The notes beneath the pieces are model-generated. The model had not been told where the DNA came from. It saw only the letters and a program-made list of their open reading frames with translations, and did no database searches. Below are positions 1 to 6,074 of a DNA stretch of 12,396 bases, one piece after another. Every line of letters starts with the position of its first letter. Position 1 is the stretch's first letter. Position numbers and translations under genes: made by a program. The DNA comes from Bacillota bacterium (lineage in GTDB: Bacteria; Bacillota; Clostridia; Clostridiales; Clostridiaceae), in assembly GCA_023440105.1 (NCBI GenBank), contig JAEXSY010000368.1:1-12396 (forward strand), given 5' to 3'.

Positions 1-7
1 CCTGCAT
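1..7 (-). CDS. Start of a further gene downstream of the kinase (first two codons only)
   Basis: On the minus strand the end of the kinase gene contains AGGAG, followed six bases later by ATG CAG at positions 7-2. The kinase stop codon (12-10) lies between this ribosome binding site and the ATG, so translation is probably coupled and the operon continues past the window edge. Nothing can be said about the product. The call rests only on RBS spacing and operon layout. Confidence 0.5.
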
Positions 8-9
8 GG

Positions 10-1707
10 CTATCTCCTTTCCTCAGTATTGATATAAGAACGGTCCAAGGCCTCCAAATATCCTGGATATACAGATCTAATATTTTCTTGAATATCCATA
101 GAGGTTGTCTGAGTAACAAACAAGGCTTCTGCTTCTTCATATGCTTTGGTGAGCACACTCTCCACCTCAGCCTGCTCTACCCCCGTAAGGGCAAAGCCTC
201 TTCTATGGTCATTTAATAGATTCATTATTTCCTGGTACATGATGAGTCTTATATAAGCCGCATCATCATAGGCATAGTCCTCTACATTTTCCATGCATAT
301 AGCTAGTGACTCCAGAAGGGCTTCATAAGCCTCCCTGGTAGGCTCCTTTACGCTGGTGGAATTCACCACATATTGAGAGTAAAAGTTTCCTATAATATAG
401 TAGCTTTCAGCCACTTTATTAAATTCAAAGTCTTTATTATCCGCTTCATATATATCTAAAAAGTACGGATAAGCTTTTAATATCCTGCTTCTGAAGGAAT
501 TATCCCCTCCAGAATAGAGATAAAAATATGTGGTGCCTATGTCATACTTTATTTTTAAGTTTTCTATATCTCCTGAGGAAAAGGCACTCTTATTGGAATT
601 GTATAAAGCAGTAAATTCATTGCTTTCCTCATCGCCAAAGGTATTATTGGCCTTGTAAGCCTCCAGAAGCTTATGATAGGCCCTTGGATCACTGCCTATG
701 AGACCTACAGCTTCCTTATAGGTGCTTATTTTTGTTTCATAATCCGTGGAAGCGGATATATTTATCTTATTCTGATAGTTATTATTTTTCTCATTTATAG
801 CAAGGAGCTTTCCTGTAAAGCCTGTGATCAGTGTCAAGAGGCATAGGGAGGAGGATATTATAAAGGCCTTGAGCTTAGTTTTCTGCTTCTTTTTATATTC
901 ATCATCCACCTTTTCATAATGCTCCAGATCATAAAGAAGCTCTGCACAGCTCTGATACCTATCCTCAGGATTTAATTGGGTACATTTTTGAATTATTCTC
1001 TCAAGACCTCCAGAAAGGTTAGGATTCCACTGCCTTATGGGATAAAGCTCATAGGGAGGTTCACTGGGATTCTGCCCCGTCACCAGATGGTAGAGGGTTA
1101 CCCCTAAGCAGTATATATCTGTCCTTGCGTCCGTCTGCCCTTTTCCTCCAAACTGCTCTGGAGCAGCATAACCCTTCGTTCCAAGGCTGACGGTGTCTGC
1201 CAGGTTTTCCTCCTTATACTCCCTGGCAATCCCAAAGTCTATTACCTTGAGATTTCCTTCTGGCTTTACCATCACATTTGCTGGCTTCATATCTCTATAT
1301 ATGATTGGGGGCTTCTGCGAATGAAGATAATGGAGGACATCACAGAGCTGCTTTGCCCATTCAATGACCCTTTCCTGAGGCTGGGCTCCATATTCATTGA
1401 CAATCCGGTCTAAAGGCTCCCCTTCTATATAATCCATCACAACATATATAGTCTCACCGGTGTCTATGATATCCACGATTCTTGGGAGGGAGGGATGGTC
1501 CAGCTTTTTCATGAGATTTGCCTCGGCCAGGAGGCTCTGAACTATAATCTCATTATTTCTTCCGCTGCCTTCTTTTTTTATCTCCTTAATAGCCCACTGC
1601 TTATTGAGCCTTTTGTCCATGGCTAAGTAAACTACGGACATTCCACCCTGTCCAATTTTCTTTAATATTTCATACTTCTTATCAATGGCTGAGCCTATAG
1701 AAGCCAA
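10..1707 (-). CDS. Membrane-anchored Ser/Thr protein kinase with TPR-like outer domain
   Basis: This is a Hanks-type (eukaryotic-like) kinase that should phosphorylate Ser/Thr on proteins. The catalytic domain covers about residues 12-262. It has the glycine loop GQGGMSVVY (19-27), ATP lysine K41, helix-C E62, catalytic loop YRDMKPAN (D139, K141, N144), DFG at 157-159 and GYAAPEQ near 179. All key residues are present, so it should be active. One hydrophobic segment at about 279-302 follows a lysine-rich stretch, which predicts the kinase inside and residues 305-565 outside. That outer part is rich in helix-forming, TPR-like sequence and has no PASTA repeats, unlike PrkC/PknB. The start is TTG with AAGGTGAG just upstream; it lies 10 bp after the phosphatase stop. 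It is the third gene of the FHA-PP2C-kinase operon, and its likely partner and substrate are the two preceding products. The kinase assignment is firm; the role of the outer domain is unknown. Confidence 0.95.
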   Translation of the reverse strand: MASIGSAIDKKYEILKKIGQGGMSVVYLAMDKRLNKQWAIKEIKKEGSGRNNEIIVQSLLAEANLMKKLDHPSLPRIVDIIDTGETIYVVMDYIEGEPLDRIVNEYGAQPQERVIEWAKQLCDVLHYLHSQKPPIIYRDMKPANVMVKPEGNLKVIDFGIAREYKEENLADTVSLGTKGYAAPEQFGGKGQTDARTDIYCLGVTLYHLVTGQNPSEPPYELYPIRQWNPNLSGGLERIIQKCTQLNPEDRYQSCAELLYDLEHYEKVDDEYKKKQKTKLKAFIISSSLCLLTLITGFTGKLLAINEKNNNYQNKINISASTDYETKISTYKEAVGLIGSDPRAYHKLLEAYKANNTFGDEESNEFTALYNSNKSAFSSGDIENLKIKYDIGTTYFYLYSGGDNSFRSRILKAYPYFLDIYEADNKDFEFNKVAESYYIIGNFYSQYVVNSTSVKEPTREAYEALLESLAICMENVEDYAYDDAAYIRLIMYQEIMNLLNDHRRGFALTGVEQAEVESVLTKAYEEAEALFVTQTTSMDIQENIRSVYPGYLEALDRSYINTEERR

Positions 1708-1717
1708 ATTCTCACCT

Positions 1718-2485
1718 TCATTCCACTTTAATCAATATTGCTGTGAGATTATCCCTTTCTTTTCTCTCTTTAGCAGTATTTATCAGATGCTTTAATTGAC
1801 TTTTACTTTCCTCCCGGGTTACTCCTTCCCGCGGTCTCAAATGATTAAATATCTCCTGGGGGGTTATTTCATTTCTGAAGCCATCGGAGCAGAGGAGATA
1901 ATTCGACCCTCTTTCTAGCTTTCCAAAAATCACCTCTGGCACTACCCTCCGAGATGCACCTATGCACTGAAGGAGCACATTTCTCTTGGGACTTTTCAGA
2001 GCCTCCTCATAGGTCATATTCCCGCGCTTTACTTCTCTAGCTACGTAGGTATGATCCTCTGTAAGCTGCCTCAGACCATCCTGAAGCCTGTAGGCTCTAG
2101 AGTCTCCTACGTGAGCTATCATATAGCGGTCATCAATGGAGAGGAATGCTGTAAGGGTTGTACCTAGAGTGATTTTATTCTTATCTCCATAACGGAGTAT
2201 TATTCCATTTAAATTTTCAATGAGCCTCTTCCAGGCTTCTGATAGTCCTTCCCAATTAAAATCCTTAAGCTGGTAGGGAAGCTCCTTATCAAACCATAGG
2301 GAAAAATGCCTTACAGCTGTAGCACTGGCCAGTTCCCCCTTTTGCAGTCCTCCCATTCCATCACAGAGGACTGCTAATAGAATGTTACTGCCCTCTGGAG
2401 TTGAAGCTATCTTTATCAAGGAGCTATCCTCATTGGTTTTTTTTATATTTCCCACATCCGTTTCAACCAAAGCAGTTAATTTCAT
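1718..2485 (-). CDS. PP2C-family Ser/Thr protein phosphatase
   Basis: This is a metal-dependent (PPM/PP2C, PrpC/Stp-like) phosphatase that removes phosphate from Ser/Thr, most likely reversing the kinase encoded next to it. The family motifs appear in order: TDVGNIKKTNEDS near the N-terminus, the metal-binding DGMGG, LGTTLTA, HVGDSRAY, LTEDHT, CSDGFRNE and a C-terminal DNLTAI with the final metal-binding Asp. The protein is soluble, with no signal or membrane segment, and the usual size. The open frame extends upstream to an ATG at 2527 (269 residues), which would overlap the FHA gene by 32 bp. I prefer the ATG at 2485 (255 residues, beginning MKLTALVETD). TGAGG sits eight bases before it, it starts 10 bp after the FHA stop, and the first PP2C motif then falls at the normal distance. 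The kinase follows after 10 bp. Confidence 0.95.
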   Translation of the reverse strand: MKLTALVETDVGNIKKTNEDSSLIKIASTPEGSNILLAVLCDGMGGLQKGELASATAVRHFSLWFDKELPYQLKDFNWEGLSEAWKRLIENLNGIILRYGDKNKITLGTTLTAFLSIDDRYMIAHVGDSRAYRLQDGLRQLTEDHTYVAREVKRGNMTYEEALKSPKRNVLLQCIGASRRVVPEVIFGKLERGSNYLLCSDGFRNEITPQEIFNHLRPREGVTREESKSQLKHLINTAKERKERDNLTAILIKVE

Positions 2486-2495
2486 AATGTCAACC

Positions 2496-3530
2496 TCATA
2501 TAAAAAAATCGAATTCTTCATTACCAAGCCTTAATCTGCTGCCGGGGTGTATTGGCACTTCACTGTAGGCTGGCACTGCTTCTTCATCAATATAGGTCTT
2601 GTTGGTGGAATTATTATCATAGATAAAGTAGCCACCATTTTTAGTGATGATATGTGCGTGATTTCTGCTGACAGCATTGTTATCCTCTACACAGTAATCC
2701 ACAATATTTCTGTCCTTGCCTATTTTGAAGCTTTCTTTGTCTACAACTATTTTTTCATCATTGTACAGCCTGATCAGGTAAGGGTATACAATCTCTTCTT
2801 CTTCTAACAAAACCGTTCCGTTGTCCTCGGTGAGAAGGGTGGTTCCTTCTTCTTCCGCAAGTAAGGTGGTCCCTTCATCCAGATCTAATAAGGTGGTCCC
2901 TTCCTCTCCAAAGCTATCCTCTGAGTATCTTTTGTTAATTATGAAGCCATCTTTACCAGAGCCTTCCTTTGGGAGAATAGAATAAACTGTGGGACAAGCC
3001 TTTGATATATAAGCCTCCAGCTCTAGAGGGATAAAGGTGTTCATGCCCTTTAAAATAGCTATTATCTCTGCCACAAAGGAGGTGTCTACCTCCAGCAGAA
3101 AAACTGTGGAATATAATATATCTGAAATAAATGCAAAGATGTCATTAGAGGCAGTCCTGCTTATTAAGGGCTGATAGATAAAGAAAAGCTCTCTGGTGGT
3201 TTTATTAATAAAAACATAGGGCATATCCAGCACCAGGTTATTTACGTAAAGGCTATTATTACTAACCCTCTTAACTGCCTCTACTATCTGAGCTAGTACT
3301 AAAAAGAAGTCTTCTTTACTAAGGCCTGATATCAAATAATCTTGTAAATCCATAACCTCCAGGGCAGTGTATAGGAGCTTTTTCTTATTTTTTACCTCAG
3401 GTCTCATGAGACCTCTCAAAAGCTTTGAGGAAAACACTGCGATTTCTCTGTCATTTATTTCTTCCCCTCTAGCTAATTTGCTCTCCACAATAACCTGAGA
3501 GCCTTTTTTTATTACCTTAAGCTTTGCCAT
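2496..3530 (-). CDS. FHA-domain protein with four tandem GTTLL repeats
   Basis: The 344-residue protein has three parts. Residues 1-180 form a globular domain resembling the N-terminal domain of many Firmicutes FHA proteins (I believe the DUF6382 type; this is from memory). Residues 205-246 are an acidic linker with four 9-residue repeats: GTTLL at 211, 220 and 229, and GTVLL at 238. Residues 250-344 are an FHA domain, a phosphothreonine-binding module, with its conserved residues visible: G271, the SRNHA stretch (S288, R289, H291) and N310 in the NNSTNKT loop. No signal peptide or membrane segment is seen. The ATG is preceded by AGAGGTG at good spacing. It is the first gene of an operon with PP2C and kinase genes. 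I infer that the Thr pairs are phosphorylated by that kinase and read by an FHA domain, as in GarA/OdhI, where an ETTS-type motif is bound by the protein's own FHA domain. The client process is not shown. Confidence 0.93.
   Translation of the reverse strand: MAKLKVIKKGSQVIVESKLARGEEINDREIAVFSSKLLRGLMRPEVKNKKKLLYTALEVMDLQDYLISGLSKEDFFLVLAQIVEAVKRVSNNSLYVNNLVLDMPYVFINKTTRELFFIYQPLISRTASNDIFAFISDILYSTVFLLEVDTSFVAEIIAILKGMNTFIPLELEAYISKACPTVYSILPKEGSGKDGFIINKRYSEDSFGEEGTTLLDLDEGTTLLAEEEGTTLLTEDNGTVLLEEEEIVYPYLIRLYNDEKIVVDKESFKIGKDRNIVDYCVEDNNAVSRNHAHIITKNGGYFIYDNNSTNKTYIDEEAVPAYSEVPIHPGSRLRLGNEEFDFFI
2805..2906 (-). repeat. 27-bp tandem repeat encoding the GTTLL motif (about 4 copies)
   Basis: Inside the FHA gene, four in-frame units of exactly nine codons encode (E/N)-G-T-(T/V)-L-L plus three or four mostly acidic residues. 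On the plus strand the best conserved core is AAGGTGGTCCCTTC, with variants. The period is constant and the variation is mostly conservative (GTTLL three times, GTVLL once, always keeping the first Thr), so the motif itself appears to be under selection. Such repeats can also change copy number by slippage. Confidence 0.85.
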
Positions 3531-3570
3531 GTTTTACACCTCTGAATAAAAATACTGATAAAAATTTATA

Positions 3571-3606
3571 AAAAAAATCACATCCGCACTATAGATGGAT
3601 GCGATT
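3571..3606 (-). terminator. Terminator-like hairpin in the FHA operon leader
   Basis: Arms AATCACATCC (3576-3585) and GGATGCGATT (3597-3606) pair over ten positions with one G-U. On the minus strand the hairpin is followed by a run of seven T. It stands only about 40 bp before the FHA start codon and well downstream of the terminator of the preceding module. It would therefore stop transcripts entering the FHA operon, act as an attenuator, or end a short RNA. I see no known riboswitch fold and no clear anti-terminator. Confidence 0.65.
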
Positions 3607-3878
3607 CCTTGTGTACAAGCTAGCTGTCATAGAATAATAATGGTAAAAATATCTATAAAAAATTAACTTATTAAACAATTTATTTATTAAAGCTAGTCAG
3701 GGAATTATACCCATCCAATACTATATATATAATAAAATCTATCAATTAATAATATATATCAATTATATGAGGTAATTATTTATTATACAAGCAAATTTTT
3801 ACATATTTTCTGCTGCATTTATTAACAAAATGGTTAAAACAGATTAAAATTAATACTTTATTTACATTATTAATGTAA
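3606..3878. other. AT-rich intergenic stretch without a gene
   Basis: This stretch separates the FHA leader hairpin from the plus-strand gene remnant. It holds stop codons in all frames, runs of AT, two direct copies of TATCAATTA (3740-3748 and 3757-3765), a short near-palindrome CTTGTGTACAAG around 3608-3619 and the possible -10 box. The only long open frame here, on the minus strand at 3776-4009, is mainly antisense to the remnant and looks spurious. Confidence 0.6.
3704..3709 (-). promoter_or_regulatory. Possible -10 box for the FHA operon
   Basis: A perfect minus-strand TATAAT sits in the sequence GGGTATAATTCCC. No convincing -35 box is found 16-18 bp upstream (TTATAT at best). If used, it would give a leader of about 165 nt that contains the terminator-like hairpin at 3571-3606. 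The background is very AT-rich, so this is a weak call. Confidence 0.25.
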
Positions 3879-3992
3879 AAAGAAGCTAAGGTGCCAATTA
3901 CTGAAACGGTCACGATATCCTTTGTAGGAACAGAGGAAAAGCTAAAGGCCCTGGGACTATATGACTTAATAGCCAAACAATACTCACTGTAG
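3879..3992 (+). pseudogene. C-terminal remnant of an unidentified gene
   Basis: A plus-strand frame without a usable start runs from just after a TAA stop (3876-3878) to a TAG (3990-3992). It encodes about 37 residues, beginning KEAKVPITETVTISFVGTEE and ending in LYDLIAKQYSL. It reads like the end of a real protein: mixed composition, a beta-like stretch then a helix, and richer in G+C than its surroundings. A terminator hairpin follows it directly. No start codon or RBS precedes it. I do not recognise the family. The last seven codons plus stop recur at 5917-5940. Confidence 0.5.
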
Positions 3993-3998
3993 ATAAGT

Positions 3999-4031
3999 AA
4001 AAAAGACACTTCATTATTTGAAGTGCCTTTT
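3999..4031 (-). terminator. Terminator of the winged-helix/nucleotidyltransferase module (possibly bidirectional)
   Basis: CACTTCA (4007-4013) and TGAAGTG (4019-4025) form a seven-pair stem with a five-base loop, extended by A-T pairs. On the minus strand it ends in six T (complement of 3999-4004), about 30 bp after the stop of the nucleotidyltransferase-like gene. On the plus strand it is followed by CCTTTTCT, so it could also serve the remnant that ends at 3992. Confidence 0.8.
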
Positions 4032-4062
4032 CTAATGTTTGTCCAAGAGATAAGCTACTCTA

Positions 4063-4839
4063 TTATTGAACACCTTCGCCTATCACGTAAGTATAAAGTT
4101 CTCTGATTCTATCAAGTAATTCTTCAAATGTAACTGTTCTAATCTGGAGACTTTTTAAGTCTGGTTGATCATCCTTAATTTTTTCAAGAAAGTGTTTTAT
4201 ATCTTCATTAATCTCATCATTAATATCAACTCTTGTTTTAGGAGAAATATTGATTAGTAATCTAAATATATCGTTTTTATGTTTTTTCACAGTTTTAGAA
4301 TCAATTCTCTCACCAGCTTCAACTCTTTCAGATAAATCCAACCAAGCTCTTATTTTGAAAAGTATAATATACTCTATGCCAAGAACTGAATAGCCATCTA
4401 CAACGCTTTTGCCTTTTAGAAGCAACTCGTAGTAGGCATCATTGAGAAGGATTGCTGATAAGCTAGCAATACTGTCACCAATATGTATTGGTGTAAGCAC
4501 AGAATCAAAATACAAAGTCATTTTCTCTGGCCTACGGCTGAATAATTCTATCATGCCAGGAAACCCTGGATTAGTTGGCTGAGAGAAGCGATAAAATTGT
4601 TCTTCTCCAGTACTCTTTTGCCTATTTTTGTAGCCTCCATCTTCTATGAATTCCCAGAACTTATTTCCAAAAGATTCATCCAATGCCTCAATTATAAGTA
4701 CCATATCTAAATCCTTGGTAGCTCTAAAAGGAGCACCTATTTCGTCTAACAGTATATCACAGGCAGTTCCTCCAATAAAAACGTATTGCCCTGTATAATC
4801 ATTAAAATATTCTTTGAATTTTTCTATTCCGTGTACCAT
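4063..4839 (-). CDS. AbiEii-like nucleotidyltransferase-fold protein (putative toxin)
   Basis: This 258-residue protein has the hallmark start of the DNA polymerase beta-type nucleotidyltransferase fold: GGTACDIL (G23, G24, T25) followed by TKDLDMVL with D43 and D45 as metal ligands. E98 in MIELFSRRP is a candidate third carboxylate. Further on, FKIRAWLDL (K162, R164) and KHKNDIFRL (K188, D190) resemble the later lysine and aspartate motifs of AbiEii-type toxins. In that family the enzyme transfers nucleotides to an RNA target (reported for related MenT toxins on tRNA); the target here is unknown. Its ATG overlaps the end of the preceding winged-helix gene by 16 bp, a toxin-antitoxin-like arrangement that suggests coupled translation, and the local RBS is weak (GAAAGTGAAG). 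A terminator follows. It could instead be a housekeeping or accessory transferase. The fold is likely; the toxin role is inference. Confidence 0.8.
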   Translation of the reverse strand: MVHGIEKFKEYFNDYTGQYVFIGGTACDILLDEIGAPFRATKDLDMVLIIEALDESFGNKFWEFIEDGGYKNRQKSTGEEQFYRFSQPTNPGFPGMIELFSRRPEKMTLYFDSVLTPIHIGDSIASLSAILLNDAYYELLLKGKSVVDGYSVLGIEYIILFKIRAWLDLSERVEAGERIDSKTVKKHKNDIFRLLINISPKTRVDINDEINEDIKHFLEKIKDDQPDLKSLQIRTVTFEELLDRIRELYTYVIGEGVQ

Positions 4840-5807
4840 TCTTCACTTTCTAACCTTTCTGCTAATGCCTGTTCTACTCTCTCATCATTTATATCTTTTA
4901 AAGATAAAGCAAGGGATGCAATATCTACATATTGTTCCTTACTTAATAATGTAGGGTCATAATGCCATACTTCAAGTTCAACTAGCTTTTCATCGGCAAT
5001 TCTATCTTTATTCCTGACAATAAGTACACTCTCCTTATCGAGCTTTTCTTTTGTGATAGCCCTGACGAGACCTTGAGGCGGATTTATCATTGATATCATT
5101 GAAAGTGCTTCTAACCCTGCAATAAGAGTATCGTCTACTTCATTTTCAACATAGATAATCTGTTTAACTGGGCTTTTAAGGTAGCGACTTCCTTCTCGAT
5201 AATAGTCAGGGTCACTAATTCTTTTATATTCTTTACTCCTTCCAGTCCTTCCAGCAACTTCATAAGTCAGGAGGCCAACAGCATATAAGTCATTCAGAAT
5301 TCGAGATGCTGTCATATTAGATGTGTTTAATGCTTCTGCTAATGCCGTGGCATTGATTATCATTTCTTTGTTATATAAAAAATATAAAAAACCCAGTTGA
5401 GTAGATGAAGAAAATTTATCTATCTTTTTTTTAGGTTCATCTAAAGTCCTTTTTAAATCCAATCCCATAAAAGGCAAGTACATCTGTCCATCTTCTACGA
5501 TAAAAGGTATTCGATTCTTAATCAGACTCTTTCTACGAAACCAAGTAATAGATTTATACAATAGTACCAAATGCTGATCTGCTATTTTGTTTACAGCTTT
5601 CATGTGTTTTTTAAGAATATCAATTCCTGGAGCCTCATATAAAATCTCAATAAAAATGCACTTTTTGCCTAATATCTCAGCTTGATAGAAATTGTAAGCC
5701 TCTAGCAAAAATAGCGGGAGATTCTGTTTCCCATTCCAAGGGCCTATTATTATATTTTCATCAATGCTTTCTTTTAAATAATATTCAATAGCATTTTTCA
5801 AAATCAT
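4824..5807 (-). CDS. Winged-helix DNA-binding protein, putative antitoxin/autorepressor
   Basis: The 327-residue protein has three parts. Residues 1-120 form an alpha/beta domain with IFIEIL and a closing IPFIVEDGQMYLPFMG stretch. Residues 135-197 are a MarR-like winged helix (ATALAEALNTSNMTASRILN as the helix-turn-helix, then a basic wing with GRTGRSKEYKR). Residues 205-327 are a C-terminal domain that begins with AGLEALSMISMI. No membrane segment is seen. It is the first gene of a two-gene unit with the AbiEii-like gene. The classical AbiEi antitoxin has its winged helix at the N-terminus, so the central position here is different. The start is uncertain. ATG at 5807 lies only two bases after AGAGG, while TTG at 5801 lies eight bases after it and may be the true start (325 residues). 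Repeats across the promoter suggest that it represses its own operon. DNA binding is well supported; antitoxin activity is inferred. Confidence 0.78.
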   Translation of the reverse strand: MILKNAIEYYLKESIDENIIIGPWNGKQNLPLFLLEAYNFYQAEILGKKCIFIEILYEAPGIDILKKHMKAVNKIADQHLVLLYKSITWFRRKSLIKNRIPFIVEDGQMYLPFMGLDLKRTLDEPKKKIDKFSSSTQLGFLYFLYNKEMIINATALAEALNTSNMTASRILNDLYAVGLLTYEVAGRTGRSKEYKRISDPDYYREGSRYLKSPVKQIIYVENEVDDTLIAGLEALSMISMINPPQGLVRAITKEKLDKESVLIVRNKDRIADEKLVELEVWHYDPTLLSKEQYVDIASLALSLKDINDERVEQALAERLESEEWYTE

Positions 5808-5816
5808 TACCTCTTT

Positions 5817-5863
5817 AATATAACATATTTTATTTTAAATATAACATTATATTTGTTATATTT
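5817..5863. promoter_or_regulatory. Putative operator: three AATATAACA elements
   Basis: On the plus strand, AATATAACAT occurs at 5817-5826 and 5838-5847, exactly 21 bp apart (two helical turns). The inverted form TGTTATATTT lies at 5854-5863. The second and third copies cover the -10 and -35 boxes. This arrangement fits binding by a dimeric winged-helix protein, and the gene just downstream encodes one. A looser relative, TTGTTACATT, lies at about 5875-5884. Confidence 0.5.
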
Positions 5864-5866
5864 CAA
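5838..5866 (-). promoter_or_regulatory. Promoter of the winged-helix/nucleotidyltransferase module
   Basis: On the minus strand, TTGAAA (5866-5861) and TATATT (5843-5838) are separated by 17 bp. This is a good SigA-type match, about 30 bp before the first gene. The AATATAACA elements overlap both boxes. The AT-rich context lowers certainty. Confidence 0.55.
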
Positions 5867-5916
5867 GTTATTTTTGTTACATTATATACACTTACCATTT
5901 TTTAACTTTTTATACC

Positions 5917-5940
5917 ATAGCCAAGCAATATTCACTATAG
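5917..5940 (+). repeat. Second copy of the IAKQYSL-stop coding tail
   Basis: On the plus strand, codons ATA GCC AAG CAA TAT TCA CTA TAG encode IAKQYSL and a stop, the same as the end of the remnant at 3969-3992. The two copies match at 21 of 24 bases, and the three differences are all synonymous third-position changes. Sequence upstream of this copy is no longer clearly alike. Together the two copies bracket the winged-helix/nucleotidyltransferase module. Confidence 0.5.
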
Positions 5941-5996
5941 CAAAATAATCCTAAGAGGATTAGAGTAAGGCAGTGTAGGATAAATTAAATACATAT

Positions 5997-6044
5997 AAAA
6001 AATTACTATAGGAACTTATATCTAAGTCGTTCCTATAGTAATTT
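5997..6044 (-). terminator. Strong terminator after the transglutaminase-like gene
   Basis: A perfect 16-bp inverted repeat (arms 6000-6015 and 6029-6044, core ATTACTATAGGAAC) has a 13-base loop. On the minus strand it ends in a run of six T. It lies about 30 bp after the stop codon at 6075 and closes the peptidase/CutC/transglutaminase operon. The plus-strand side is also T-rich (ATTTCTTTCTT), so it may work in both directions. Confidence 0.88.
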
Positions 6045-6074
6045 CTTTCTTACAACATGTTAATAAGTCATAAC

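Noticed and set aside
2547..2807. 86-codon open frame on the plus strand
   Set aside because: Lies wholly antisense to the FHA domain, whose conserved residues show the true frame.
2805..2906. 27-bp repeats considered as a CRISPR array
   Set aside because: The repeats are contiguous without unique spacers and keep the reading frame of the FHA gene.
3740..3765. Two TATCAATTA copies considered as an operator
   Set aside because: They sit in a long AT-rich tract where such matches arise easily; spacing of 17 bp and no symmetry.
3776..4009. 77-codon open frame on the minus strand
   Set aside because: No RBS, low-complexity AT-rich C-terminal half, and the rest is antisense to the plus-strand remnant that reads like protein; it also runs into the terminator hairpin.
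5946..5962. Hairpin TAATCC-TAAGA-GGATTA considered as a terminator
   Set aside because: Only six base pairs and no T-run on either strand; probably chance in AT-rich DNA.
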